Source: Halomonas organivorans
GTDB taxonomy: Bacteria; Pseudomonadota; Gammaproteobacteria; Pseudomonadales; Halomonadaceae
DNA length: 64,000 nucleotides
Direction of reading: 5' to 3'
Assembly: GCF_014192055.1 (NCBI RefSeq)
Contig: NZ_JACHXM010000007.1
Coordinates: forward strand, 62,001 to 126,000
A program made the translations under genes and the position numbers. The notes under the pieces were generated by a model that was not told where the DNA came from, searched no databases, and saw nothing but the letters and a program-made list of their open reading frames with translations. Below are positions 26,088 through 36,444 of the stretch, piece after piece (position 1 is the first letter of the stretch; the number at the start of each line of letters is the position of its first letter).

Positions 26088-27368
26088 ATGGAAGAGCTCA
26101 CCAGCCAGTTCATTACCAACAACGAAACGGCCATCCGGTTAACGGTGGCCCTGTTGCTGGGGGCTCTGATCGGGATCGAGCGCGGCTGGGTCGCCCGAAC
26201 GCGAGACGCCGGCGAACGCATCGCCGGGATACGCACCCATGCGCTGGTGGGGCTGCTCGGCGGCATCTCCGCCCTGCTCTCGACGACCGTCACCGAATGG
26301 GCCTTCCCCTTGATATTCCTGTCCGTGGCCGGTTCCGCCCTGGTGGCCTACCGGGCCCGCATGCCGCTCAGCCAGGATTACAGCATTACCGGCCTGATGG
26401 GGTTGCTGCTGACCTTCTGTTTCGGCGCCATCGCGGTGGCCGTCGACCTGGCCCTGGCCACCGCCTGCGCGGTGGTGACGGCGGTCATCCTCGACAACAA
26501 GCGGGAAATCCACGGCCTGCTGAACCAGCTGCAGTCCCACGAGATGGATGCCGGCCTCAAGCTGCTGCTGATCTCGGTGGTGATGCTGCCGCTGCTGCCC
26601 GACCGCGCCATAGGCCCCGGGGCGGCCCTCAATCCCTACGAGATCTGGTGGATGGTGGTGCTGGTCGCGGCGATCTCCTTCGTCGGCTATTTCGCCATCC
26701 GCCTGGGGGGGCCGGAGAGAGGCGTTCTGTTCACCAGCCTGTTCGCCGGGCTCAGCTCCTCCACCGCCCTGACCCTGCATTTCGCCCGGCTGTCGCGGCA
26801 GCACCAGGAATTCTCGCCACTGCTGGCGGCCGGCATCCTGATCGCCTGCGGCACCATGTTCCCGCGCATCATGCTCTACTGCCTGGTCATCAATCCGGCG
26901 CTGATCGCGCCGCTGGCGCTTCCGGTGACGACGATGGCCGTGCTGCTATATGTGTCAGCGCTGCTGATCTGGCGCTCGCACCGTCGCGCGGCCAAGGTCG
27001 ACCGGCCGGCACTGAACCAGAATCCCCTGGAGCTGCGCATGGCGCTGCTGTTCGGGGTGCTGCTGGCGATCATCATGCTACTCGGCCACTGGCTCCAGGA
27101 CTGGCTGGGCAATGCCGGGGTCTACCTGCTGGCGGCCACCTCCGGGATGGCCGATGTGGGGGCCGTCACCCTGTCGCTGGCCCGACTGTCCCACGGCACC
27201 ATCGCCCCGGACACTGTCGTCCTCGGCATCGTCATCGCCGCCTCGGTCAACAACATCATCAAGGCGGGCATGGCCACCGGCCTGGGAACGCGAGAGCTCG
27301 GCCAACGCGTCGTCCTGCCCATGGCGGTATCGCTGCTGACCGGCCTGGTGCTGGCCTGGTGGCTATGA
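26088..27368 (+). CDS. MgtC/SapB and DUF4010 membrane protein (copy 2)
   Basis: A 426-residue protein, near-colinear with the one at 21250-22536 along its full length: GALIGIERGWVARTRDAGERI, GIRTHALVGLLGG, ITGLMGLLLTFCFG, DNKREIHGLLNQL and FAGLSSSTALTLHFARLSRQ. Same predicted topology with an MgtC half and a DUF4010 half. The two copies differ mostly in loops (TRDAG versus EKKAG). The ribosome site is weak. Presence of two copies 3.5 kb apart points to gene duplication with divergence. Converges on the LysR gene at 27399. Confidence 0.85.
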   Translation: MEELTSQFITNNETAIRLTVALLLGALIGIERGWVARTRDAGERIAGIRTHALVGLLGGISALLSTTVTEWAFPLIFLSVAGSALVAYRARMPLSQDYSITGLMGLLLTFCFGAIAVAVDLALATACAVVTAVILDNKREIHGLLNQLQSHEMDAGLKLLLISVVMLPLLPDRAIGPGAALNPYEIWWMVVLVAAISFVGYFAIRLGGPERGVLFTSLFAGLSSSTALTLHFARLSRQHQEFSPLLAAGILIACGTMFPRIMLYCLVINPALIAPLALPVTTMAVLLYVSALLIWRSHRRAAKVDRPALNQNPLELRMALLFGVLLAIIMLLGHWLQDWLGNAGVYLLAATSGMADVGAVTLSLARLSHGTIAPDTVVLGIVIAASVNNIIKAGMATGLGTRELGQRVVLPMAVSLLTGLVLAWWL

Positions 27369-27398
27369 GGCCGACATGGCCGCCGACGCCCGGCCGAC

Positions 27399-28271
27399 TC
27401 AGTCGACGCCCTCGCCGCCCAATCGAGAGACGCGGGCCTCGAGCGCCTCGGCGAGGTGCTCCATGAAGGCCTTGACCCGCGCCACTCGGCGCAGGTCGGG
27501 GTGGGTCAGCAGCCACAGGCCGGTGGCGAGCTCGGGGATCGGCGCGCCGAGACGCTCGAGGGCCGGCTCGGCATCGGCGAGGTAACAGGGCAACACCGCC
27601 CGGCCCAGCCCGTCGCGCACCGCCGAGAACATGCCGAGCAGGGTATCGATGCGACAGGCCGCGCCCGGAGTGCGGGCCGCCATCCAGGCCTCAAGGGCGG
27701 CGTCGCCCAAGTGACGGTCGGGCCCCACCCAGGCGCTCTCGGTCGCCGCCCCGCGACGCACGTAGACCGCCTGGGCGATGTCGCCCAACCGCCGGCCGAC
27801 CAGGTGCTCCGGCGGCGAGCGGGTCGGCCGCAACGCCAGGTCGGCATCGCGCCGCGAGAGGTTGAACAGCTGGTTGGAGACGGCGATTTCCAGCTCGATC
27901 GCCGGATGTCGTTGTCGAAAATCGGCCAGGATCGGCGACAGCAGCCCCATCAGCAGCGTATCCGTGGTGGTCACCCTCAGCGTTCCCGACAGCCGCAGGT
28001 CCCGCCCTGCCAGGCGGCGCTCGGCCCGCGCCACCTCGGCTTCGACGCGCCCCGCCGCGGCCGCCAGCTCCTCGCCGGCCGGCGTGGGCACATAGCCGGA
28101 CCGCCCGCGTTCGAACAGGCGTACGCCCAGGCGCCGTTCGATGGTCCCCAGCCGCCGGAAGACCGTAGCATGGCTGACGCCCAGCCGGCGTGCCGCCCCG
28201 GACAGCGACCCCGTCTCGGCGATCGCCAGGGCCACCCTCAGATCGTCCCAACCGAGCCCCTGTTCATCCAT
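27399..28271 (-). CDS. LysR-type regulator, divergent from quinone reductase
   Basis: A 290-residue LysR protein with winged helix in residues 5-65 (LRVALAIAETGSLSGAARRLGVSHATVFRRLGTIERRL) and effector domain from about 92. It uses the AtvFRRl helix typical of a subset that often controls its divergent neighbour. No ribosome site stands out before the ATG at 28271. The gap to the next gene has the dyad TTCCATT-N6-AATGGGGAA (28277-28299) as a likely operator. Effector unknown. Confidence 0.82.
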   Translation of the reverse strand: MDEQGLGWDDLRVALAIAETGSLSGAARRLGVSHATVFRRLGTIERRLGVRLFERGRSGYVPTPAGEELAAAAGRVEAEVARAERRLAGRDLRLSGTLRVTTTDTLLMGLLSPILADFRQRHPAIELEIAVSNQLFNLSRRDADLALRPTRSPPEHLVGRRLGDIAQAVYVRRGAATESAWVGPDRHLGDAALEAWMAARTPGAACRIDTLLGMFSAVRDGLGRAVLPCYLADAEPALERLGAPIPELATGLWLLTHPDLRRVARVKAFMEHLAEALEARVSRLGGEGVD

Positions 28272-28276
28272 GCAAA

Positions 28277-28299
28277 TTCCATTTGAAATAATGGGGAAT
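28277..28299. promoter_or_regulatory. Dyad between LysR gene and quinone reductase gene
   Basis: TTCCATT and AATGGGGAA are near-perfect inverted arms around an AT-rich centre (ATTTGAAAT, 28281-28289). Position between divergent genes fits a LysR T-N11-A site. Confidence 0.45.
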
Positions 28300-28359
28300 G
28301 TTCGTTCACTGATGCAAAGACTAGCCTGCCGGGACATTCCCTGCGACCCGGAGGCCGCC

Positions 28360-29109
28360 ATGCGAGTCCTGATCGTCCACAGCCATCCCGAGCCCCGCTC
28401 CTTCAACGGCGCCATGACGGAGACCGCCGCCGACACCCTGCGCCGCCTGGGCCATGAGGTAGAGGTCGCCGACCTCTACGCCGAGAACTTCGACCCGGTC
28501 GAGCGCGCGGACCATTTCGCCCCGCGCGCCGCGCCCGAAAGCTTCTCGGCGCTGACCGAGCAGCGCCACCACTTCGAGGCCGGCACCCTCCCCGACCCGG
28601 TGCAGCGCGAGCTGTCGCGGCTGCTGCACGCCGAGCTGGTGATCTTCCAGTTTCCGCTGTGGTGGCACGGCCCGCCGGCGATGCTCAAGGGCTGGTTCGA
28701 CCGGGTCTGCGTCTACGGCGGCCTCTACTCCGGCAGCATGCGCTACGACCGCGGACGCCTGGCCGGCGTACGAGCGCTGTGCGCGGTGACCACCGGCTCG
28801 CCGGCCGCGGCCTTCTCGCCGCGGGGCCGTGGCGGCGACATGGCCACCCTGCTGTGGCCCCTGCACTGCTCGCTCTATTACCTAGGCATGACGGTACTGC
28901 CGCCCCAGGTGGTCTACGGCGTCCAGGGCGGTGGGCTGCGCTACCAGGACGAGGCCGGTTTCCGCGCCCGGCTCGAGGACGAAAAGGCCGCCTGGGCAGA
29001 GCGGCTGACGCGGCTCGATACGGAGTCGCCGATTCCCTTCAGCGGCTGGCAAGACTGGGACGAGGAAGGCGTGCTGCGCCATGACCATCCGCTCGCCTGG
29101 CGCCCCTGA
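28360..29109 (+). CDS. NAD(P)H dehydrogenase (quinone), flavodoxin-like fold
   Basis: A 249-residue FMN/FAD flavoprotein of the NQO1/KefF/MdaB group that reduces quinones by two electrons. It shows VLIVHSHPEPRSFNGAM for phosphate binding, LVIFQFPLWWHGPPAMLKGWFDRV and the GGLYSGSMRYDRG loop. GGAGG precedes the ATG. The tail after residue 205 (SPIPFSGWQDWDEEG) is a variable extension. Divergent LysR gene is the likely regulator, perhaps responding to electrophiles or quinones. Confidence 0.85.
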   Translation: MRVLIVHSHPEPRSFNGAMTETAADTLRRLGHEVEVADLYAENFDPVERADHFAPRAAPESFSALTEQRHHFEAGTLPDPVQRELSRLLHAELVIFQFPLWWHGPPAMLKGWFDRVCVYGGLYSGSMRYDRGRLAGVRALCAVTTGSPAAAFSPRGRGGDMATLLWPLHCSLYYLGMTVLPPQVVYGVQGGGLRYQDEAGFRARLEDEKAAWAERLTRLDTESPIPFSGWQDWDEEGVLRHDHPLAWRP

Positions 29110-29133
29110 GTCCGATGGAGGAAGACCGCGGCA

Positions 29134-30657
29134 TCAGCCTGGCACGTTGGTAGCTGCCGCTCGCTCCTCGACCAGCGCCAGCCAGGTCTCGGCAAGCCAG
29201 CGGCCGGCGCGCCGGATCTCGTCGTCGCGGGTGCCGGCGTAGCCCAGTACCAGCCCTGGCCTTCCCGGCGCCTCCAGATAGAAGCCCGACAGCGGCGACA
29301 GGGTGACGCCTGCCGCCGCACCGCGCGCGACCAGTTCCGCCTCCAGGGCCCGGTCGCCAAGCCAGGCCACCAGATGCATGCCGGCCTGCCCCTGCGACAG
29401 CTCGAGCCCCCGCGCCACGGCCGGCGCCAGCACCCGGCGCAGCAGCGCCTGACGCCGGCGATAGCAGTCGCGCATCCGGCGCACGTGGCGCGAGAAATGG
29501 CCGGCGGCGATGAACTCCCCCAGCGCCGCCTGCACCGCATACTGCCCCTCGCGATGCAGGCGGGCATTGGCGCGCCGGAAGGGCTCCACCAGGGACTCGG
29601 GCAACACCAGGTAACCGAGCCTCAGCCCCGGATAGAGCACCTTGCTGAGCGTACCGACATAGATCACCCGTGCCGACTCGCTGAGCCCCTGCAGGGCGGC
29701 GATGGGGCGCTGGTCGTAGCGGAACTCACTGTCGTAGTCGTCCTCCACGATCCAGGCACCATGCGTCTCGGCCGCCTCGAGCAGCGCCAGGCGCCGCGCC
29801 AGGCTCATGGTCACGCCGCTGGGATACTGATGGGAGGGCGTCACGTAGATCAGCCGCGGCGCCGCATGACCGGAAGGCACCCGAGCGGGATCCAGGCCCT
29901 CGCCGTCCACCGGGACCGGCACCAGCGCGAGGCCGGAGGCATCGAAGCACGCCTGGGCGCCGCCGTAACCGGGCTCCTCCATCCACACCGTGTCGCCGGC
30001 ATCGGCCAGCATCCGAGCGATCAGCTCGAAGCCCTGCTGCGCCCCCTGCACCACCAGCACCTGCTCCGGACGACAGCGCACCGAGCGCGACAGCCGCAGA
30101 TAGTCGCACAGCACCTCACGCAGCGCCGTCACGCCGCCCTGGGTGCGGTAATCAAGCCACGCGTCGGGGGCACGCCGCTGGTGGCGCCTGAGCAGCCGCT
30201 CCCAGAGCTCGCGGGGAAAGCGGTCGAGGGCCGGCACGCCCGGCGGGAAGGCTTCGTGATGGCCGCCCGAGGCAGCACTGAACCTCAGCAGGCGCTCGCC
30301 GCGGGGGGACAGCGCCGCCCGCGGTGCGCCACCGCCCGAGGCCTCCTCGGCCGGTGCCTCGATACGACCGAACGGCAGGTCGGCGACGAAGGTGCCAGCA
30401 CCGGGACGGGGCTCCAGGAAGCCCTCGGCGACCAGCTGGTCGATGGCATCCAGCACGCTGTTGCGCCCCACGCCCAGCTCGCGGGCCAGCCGGCGCGACG
30501 ACGGCAGCCGACAGCCGCTGGCCAGGCGCCCCGACTGCACCCAGCTGCGCAGCGCTCGATACAGGCGGCGAGCCAGCGGCAGCGAAGAGGTTCGGGTCAG
30601 CTCGATGCCCAGCGCCTCGCCGACCCAGTCGGCGTGCACGGCGGCAACCGGTTCCAT
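29134..30657 (-). CDS. MocR/PdxR-family regulator (GntR-type HTH fused to aminotransferase-like domain)
   Basis: A 507-residue fusion: GntR winged helix at residues 20-85 (LARRLYRALRSWVQSGRLASGCRLPSSRRLARELGV), then a fold-type I PLP aminotransferase domain with YVTPSHQYPSGVTMS, EDDYDSEFRYD and the PLP lysine in YVGTLSKVLYPGLRLGY. Such proteins sense PLP or an amine and regulate a divergent gene. The ATG at 30657 follows GGGGA; an ATG four codons earlier (30669) has no ribosome site. The divergent operon carries GNAT-paiB-GNAT. Confidence 0.88.
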   Translation of the reverse strand: MEPVAAVHADWVGEALGIELTRTSSLPLARRLYRALRSWVQSGRLASGCRLPSSRRLARELGVGRNSVLDAIDQLVAEGFLEPRPGAGTFVADLPFGRIEAPAEEASGGGAPRAALSPRGERLLRFSAASGGHHEAFPPGVPALDRFPRELWERLLRRHQRRAPDAWLDYRTQGGVTALREVLCDYLRLSRSVRCRPEQVLVVQGAQQGFELIARMLADAGDTVWMEEPGYGGAQACFDASGLALVPVPVDGEGLDPARVPSGHAAPRLIYVTPSHQYPSGVTMSLARRLALLEAAETHGAWIVEDDYDSEFRYDQRPIAALQGLSESARVIYVGTLSKVLYPGLRLGYLVLPESLVEPFRRANARLHREGQYAVQAALGEFIAAGHFSRHVRRMRDCYRRRQALLRRVLAPAVARGLELSQGQAGMHLVAWLGDRALEAELVARGAAAGVTLSPLSGFYLEAPGRPGLVLGYAGTRDDEIRRAGRWLAETWLALVEERAAATNVPG

Positions 30658-30671
30658 GATTTTCCCCATAA

Positions 30672-30692
30672 CTGGTTCTTACCAGGGAACCA
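30672..30692. promoter_or_regulatory. Nested palindromes, likely MocR operator
   Basis: CTGGT-TCTT-ACCAG (30672-30685) lies within the larger dyad TGGTTC-N8-GAACCA (30673-30692) just upstream of the MocR start and between divergent genes. Direct or inverted half-sites of this kind are typical for MocR proteins. Confidence 0.6.
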
Positions 30693-30745
30693 CTATGCCC
30701 ACAGACTCAGACGGTGTCACCGTTGCCAACAGAAAGGAGATCACC

Positions 30746-31189
30746 ATGGCCATCCGTCACGCCCGTCTCGCCGACGTCGAAGCGCTCGGCGATCTGCTCG
30801 ATGCCTACCGGGTCTTCTACGGCCAGCCCAGCGACCCTGACGCCGCCCGCCGCTTCGTTGCCCGGCGCCTGGGACTGGGCGACTCGCACCTGCTGGTGCA
30901 CGAGAACGACCGCACCCTGGAAGGCTTCGTCCAGCTCTATCCCTCCTTCAGCACCGTGCGACTCGCCCGGCAATGGCAGCTCAACGACCTGTTCGTGGCG
31001 CACCAGGCCAGAGGCCGAGGCATCGGCCGGGCCCTGATGCAGGCCGCGGCCGAGCTGGCCCTGGCCGAAGGGGTCCACCATCTGAAGCTGGCCACCGGCA
31101 TCGACAACCGGACCGCCCAGTCCCTGTACGAATCCGAAGGCTGGCAGCGCGACCGGGCGTTTCATCACTATGCCCTGAGCCTCGGCTAA
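30746..31189 (+). CDS. GNAT-family N-acetyltransferase
   Basis: A 147-residue GNAT enzyme. It shows the acetyl-CoA pyrophosphate loop in LFVAHQARGRGIGRALMQAA (R/Q-x-x-G-x-G/A) and the C-terminal NRTAQSLYESEGWQRD strand-helix typical of small-molecule acetylases. AAGGAGA lies 5 bases before the ATG. First gene of an operon with paiB and a second GNAT gene, opposite MocR. Substrate is unknown; polyamine or amino acid derivative fits the PaiB partner. Confidence 0.88.
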   Translation: MAIRHARLADVEALGDLLDAYRVFYGQPSDPDAARRFVARRLGLGDSHLLVHENDRTLEGFVQLYPSFSTVRLARQWQLNDLFVAHQARGRGIGRALMQAAAELALAEGVHHLKLATGIDNRTAQSLYESEGWQRDRAFHHYALSLG

Positions 31190-31217
31190 GCACACGGCAC
31201 ACTCACGGAGCCCCCCC

Positions 31218-31850
31218 ATGACCCGACCCCGCGATACCCGCATGCCGCTGGCACAGGCCCAGGCGCTGATCGATGCCCACGGCTTCGCGAGCCTGGTGGA
31301 CGACAGCCTGCAGGCCAGTCACCTGCCGCTGGTGCTGGCGCGCGACGAAGGCGATCTGGGCACCCTCTACGGCCACTTCGCCCGCGCCAATCCCCACTGG
31401 CAGGGGCTGGAGGGCCGGCGCGTGCTGGCCATCTTCCAGGGCCCCCACAGCTACGTTTCCCCCCGCTGGTACGCCGCCAGGCCGGCGGTGCCGACCTGGA
31501 ACCATGCCACCGTGCATGCCGGCGGCACCCTGGAACGGCTCGACGACGACGCCACCCTGACGGCACTCGACGCGCTGGTGGCCAAGTACGAGCCCGAGCT
31601 GCTCGATGAACCGGACATCATGAGTCCCGCCTATCGCCAACGACTGCTCAAGGGCGTCGTCGGCTTCCGGATCCGCCTGGACGAGCTGCAGGGCAAGGCC
31701 AAGCTGGGATTGAACCGTTCTCGGGAGGACCAGGCCGGCGTGCTGGCCGGCCTGGCCGACAGCGCCGACCCGCTGGCCCGGCAGCTGGGGCGCTATACCG
31801 AACGCTATGCCAAGACCCTGATCGAGACGGAGAGCGAGAATGACCACTGA
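31218..31850 (+). CDS. PaiB-like FMN-binding negative transcriptional regulator
   Basis: A 210-residue protein of the PaiB family, a split-barrel FMN-binding fold. It shows HLPLVLARDEGDLGTLYGHFARANPHW, FQGPHSYVSPRWYA and VPTWNHATVHAGG, then the C-terminal KGVVGFRIRLDELQGKAKLG helix and NRSREDQAGVLAGL. Bacillus PaiB, with the acetyltransferase PaiA, controls sporulation and degradative enzymes. The pairing with an acetyltransferase is preserved here. Overlaps the next gene by 11 bases. Confidence 0.9.
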   Translation: MTRPRDTRMPLAQAQALIDAHGFASLVDDSLQASHLPLVLARDEGDLGTLYGHFARANPHWQGLEGRRVLAIFQGPHSYVSPRWYAARPAVPTWNHATVHAGGTLERLDDDATLTALDALVAKYEPELLDEPDIMSPAYRQRLLKGVVGFRIRLDELQGKAKLGLNRSREDQAGVLAGLADSADPLARQLGRYTERYAKTLIETESENDH

Positions 31851-32604
31851 TACCCCTGGCACCTCGACGCGTTCACGGACGCCCTTCGGCCAACCCGTTG
31901 GCGAGGCGGTGCCCGGCTGGCAGGGAGCGACGCCGCTCCCGGACGCTACCCTCACCGGCCACCGGGTGCGCGTCGAGCCGCTGGAGACCGACCGCCACGG
32001 CGACTCACTGCATGCGGCCCTGGGCGAGGCGGGAACGGCGCCCGGCGACGCCGCCGAAGCGCGCTGGACCTACCTCGGCGGTGTCCCCTACCGGGACAGG
32101 CGCGGCTTCGACGCCTGGCTGGCCGAGCGGACCGACAGCCGGGATCCGCGGTTCCATGCCATCGTCGAGCGGGCCAGCGGCCGAGCGCTGGGAGTGGCCG
32201 CCTACCTGAACATCGTGCCCGAGCAGGGCAGCATCGAGGTGGGTCACCTGCATTTCTCGCCGCGCCTGCAGCGCACGCCGGCCGCCACCGAGGCCATGGC
32301 GTTGATGATGCGGCACGCCTTCGCCCTGGGCTATCGCCGCTACGAGTGGAAGTGCGATGCCCTCAACGCCCCGTCACGGCGGGCCGCCGAGCGGCTGGGC
32401 TTTCGCTTCGAGGGCGTCTTCCGCCAGCATCGAGTGGTGGCCGGACGCAACCGGGATACCGCCTGGTTCTCGATTCTCGACGGCGAATGGCCGGCGCTGG
32501 AAGCGATCCTCCAACGCTGGCTGTCGCCGGACAACTTCGATGCCGAGGGGCGCCAGCGAAGCTCGCTGTCGGCACTGACGGCCCGCCCGTCCGCCCTGGA
32601 CTGA
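31840..32604 (+). CDS. RimJ/RimL-like GNAT acetyltransferase
   Basis: A 254-residue acetyltransferase of the RimL class. It shows GHRVRVEPLETDRHGDSLHAAL at the start, IVERASGRALGVAAYLNI, SIEVGHLHFSPRLQRTPAATEAM and the YEWKCDALNAPSRRAAERLGFRFEGVFRQH end typical of N-terminal or amino-acid acetylases. It starts inside the end of paiB, so it is co-translated. About 45 extra residues at the N terminus precede the core. Confidence 0.87.
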   Translation: MTTDTPGTSTRSRTPFGQPVGEAVPGWQGATPLPDATLTGHRVRVEPLETDRHGDSLHAALGEAGTAPGDAAEARWTYLGGVPYRDRRGFDAWLAERTDSRDPRFHAIVERASGRALGVAAYLNIVPEQGSIEVGHLHFSPRLQRTPAATEAMALMMRHAFALGYRRYEWKCDALNAPSRRAAERLGFRFEGVFRQHRVVAGRNRDTAWFSILDGEWPALEAILQRWLSPDNFDAEGRQRSSLSALTARPSALD

Positions 32605-32613
32605 CCGCAGCCG

Positions 32614-33507
32614 CTAGCCGCTGGCGGTGCCGAAGGCCTCGACCACGCGCGTCGCCAGGGCCTCCCCGGCATCGCCCAGCCCCTGCCGACGCGCCAGTGC
32701 CAGCTGGTAATCCCCCAACGGCGGCAGGGCACCGCCGTCGATCCGACGCAGCGGCGGGCGCACCAGCCCCAGCGGGAAAGGAGCGACCGCCAGGTCGGCC
32801 AGCATGGCGGCCTCCTGCCCCGCGCAATGCTCGCAGGTGTAAGCGATCCGATAGCTCAGACCGGCATGGTCCAGGGCATCCAGCGCCGCCTGGCGCCACG
32901 GGCATCCCTGATGGGCCAGGGCCACCGGCAACGGCGAGCGCTGGGCGGCCATCCCGCCCTCGCGCCCGGCCCACACCAGGGGTTCGCTGTGCACCCATTC
33001 GACCGGCATCGAGGGGTCCTGGGTGCCGGCGGTGCACACCACCAGGTCCAGTTCGCCGGCGTCGAGGCGCGCCAGCATTTCCCGGCTGCTGCCGACCACC
33101 ACGTTGACTTCCACGGCCGGATGCGAGCGGGCGAACTGCGCCAGGATGCCGGGCAGCGTGCGCGCCCCGACGTCATCGGTCGTGCCGAGACTGACGCGCC
33201 CCTCCAGGGAAGGCGCCAGGAACTGGGTCACCGCCTCCTCGTTGAGACTGAGCAACCGCCGCCCATAGCCGAGCAGCAGCTCGCCTTCCGGCGTGAGGCG
33301 TACCCGGCGCGCCTCGCGAACGAACAGCGACTGCCCCAGGGTCTCCTCGAGGCGCTTGATCTGCATGCTCAGCGCCGAGGGGGTGCGAAACACCTGCCGA
33401 GCGGCTCGGGTGAAACTGCCGCTCTCGGCGATCGCCACGAAGGTGCGCAGTACGTCGGTATCGAGCAACGGCAGGGGCGCTCGTCCCTCGGCCGGCATAG
33501 GGTTCAT
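32614..33507 (-). CDS. LysR-type transcriptional regulator
   Basis: A 297-residue LysR protein. Winged helix in residues 17-75 (TFVAIAESGSFTRAARQVFRTPSALSMQIKRLEETLGQS), effector domain after about 95 with GTTDDVGARTLPGILAQFARSHP. The pattern resembles regulators that control a divergent small gene. The ATG at 33507 is preceded by AAAGG at 8 bases; a TTG two codons earlier is less likely. Diverges from the DUF1127 gene, with the palindrome ATTGATCAAT (33558-33567) in the shared gap. Confidence 0.8.
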   Translation of the reverse strand: MNPMPAEGRAPLPLLDTDVLRTFVAIAESGSFTRAARQVFRTPSALSMQIKRLEETLGQSLFVREARRVRLTPEGELLLGYGRRLLSLNEEAVTQFLAPSLEGRVSLGTTDDVGARTLPGILAQFARSHPAVEVNVVVGSSREMLARLDAGELDLVVCTAGTQDPSMPVEWVHSEPLVWAGREGGMAAQRSPLPVALAHQGCPWRQAALDALDHAGLSYRIAYTCEHCAGQEAAMLADLAVAPFPLGLVRPPLRRIDGGALPPLGDYQLALARRQGLGDAGEALATRVVEAFGTASG

Positions 33508-33557
33508 GGCCAAACCTTTCAGATAAATTTAACGATCAATGTAGTGCTTTTCGTTGG

Positions 33558-33567
33558 ATTGATCAAT
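33558..33567. promoter_or_regulatory. ATTGATCAAT palindrome in LysR-DUF1127 gap
   Basis: A perfect 10-base palindrome, with another half GATCAAT 27 bases upstream (33534-33540). AT-rich and near the likely promoters of both divergent genes. The rest of the 324-base gap is GC-rich, with the purine-rich repeat listed next. Confidence 0.45.
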
Positions 33568-33670
33568 TCTCCCACACCATGCTGTTTCCCAGAGAAGGCG
33601 ACATCGCCTCTCGCGCCGACTCGGCGCTCCTCAACCACCGAGGGACGGGCCGATCGGCGTCACGACAGGG

Positions 33671-33714
33671 CCGGAGGGAAAGGGACGCAGGGAAAAGGCC
33701 AGAGGGAAAGGCAG
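33671..33714 (+). repeat. Three purine-rich GGGAAA units with 14-base period in the DUF1127 leader
   Basis: GGGAAA occurs at 33676-33681, 33690-33695 and 33704-33709, exactly 14 bases apart, in a run of G/A-rich sequence with six or more GGA/GGG elements, about 130 bases before the DUF1127 start. Such spaced GGA motifs in an mRNA leader could bind CsrA/RsmA; this is inference. Confidence 0.5.
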
Positions 33715-33831
33715 CAAGGCCCTGAGTCACGACGCCAAGACATTGCCCCGGCCAGCCATCAGCGCAGCACGATGGCGCACGCGACGGCTCGAACGAGTCC
33801 GCTGGTGCCATTCCTGCCAAGGGAGTGAGAG

Positions 33832-34155
33832 ATGAGTCAGTACCAACCGCTTCATCGCCTGGAAGAGACGACCGATCGGCCGGCTCCGGAGACATGGCCG
33901 CCACTGTACATGCCGGCCATGCCGCCGCTGGGCGCGATCCGCGCACTCGAAGCCTGGTGGCAGGCCCGGCGCCGGCGTCGGCACTTGCGCCAGAACCTGC
34001 GCCGCCTGCTGGCCTGCGACGATGCCACCCTCGAGGATATCGGCTACCGCCGCGGGGATATCCACCGGGCGCTGCGCCTGCCGCGCACCCAGGATGCCCT
34101 GGACGCCCTGCACCGCGTCGAGGCACGCCATCGCCAGGAAGAGACGCCGTCCTGA
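33832..34155 (+). CDS. DUF1127 (YjiS-like) small protein
   Basis: A 107-residue protein with a DUF1127 core at residues 40-85: a basic helix (WWQARRRRRHLRQNLRRLLA) followed by DDATLEDIGYRRGDIHRAL. In other bacteria such arginine-rich proteins bind RNA or act in metabolism and stress control. The N-terminal 40 residues are Pro-rich and variable. AGGGAG lies about 7 bases before the ATG. Divergent LysR protein probably controls it. Confidence 0.83.
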   Translation: MSQYQPLHRLEETTDRPAPETWPPLYMPAMPPLGAIRALEAWWQARRRRRHLRQNLRRLLACDDATLEDIGYRRGDIHRALRLPRTQDALDALHRVEARHRQEETPS

Positions 34156-34225
34156 CCCTCGAGTGCCGGCCCCGGGCGCCACGAGACGCCAACGCCCGGG
34201 ACCGGCCACACCGATGCCGCCGGGG

Positions 34226-36115
<1,890 letters not shown>

Positions 36116-36283
36116 CAGCACCTCCCTTGCAGCGCGAATCGGCCACGGCCCTCAGCATGCGCGCGCCGCCGACACCCGGCAAGGGCGCGGCGGCGCTTGT
36201 ATGTCTCAGCACAATGCAGGGGCGTCGGGGACAGGTCGTAGAGGGGGTCCTATGCCATGGGTGAGGAGGCCCCCTCCGAACGG

Positions 36284-36303
36284 GCTGGTCATGGATGACC
36301 AGC
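36284..36303. repeat. Hairpin GCTGGTCAT-gg-ATGACCAGC in a 329-base gap
   Basis: A 9 bp stem with a 2-base loop lies between the ABC exporter start (36115) and the end of the quinone oxidoreductase gene (36445). The gap also carries other short inverted GC motifs and the phrase GAAGGGTTTACAGCGCC near 36363, which resembles interspersed intergenic repeats of halomonads. I see no gene in it. It lies downstream of the minus-strand gene at 36445, so it may end that transcript. Confidence 0.45.
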
Positions 36304-36444
36304 ACCGGTCCTGCAAGCAGAGCAGGATGCGGGAGCGCCGCAGGGCATCGGTGGCGCCCATGGAAGGGTTTACAGCGCCCCCTTGTCGGTCCGGCGCTCC
36401 GGGACCTGTCGCCGAATCAGCCCCGAGCAATGCCCTCGCAAGAG

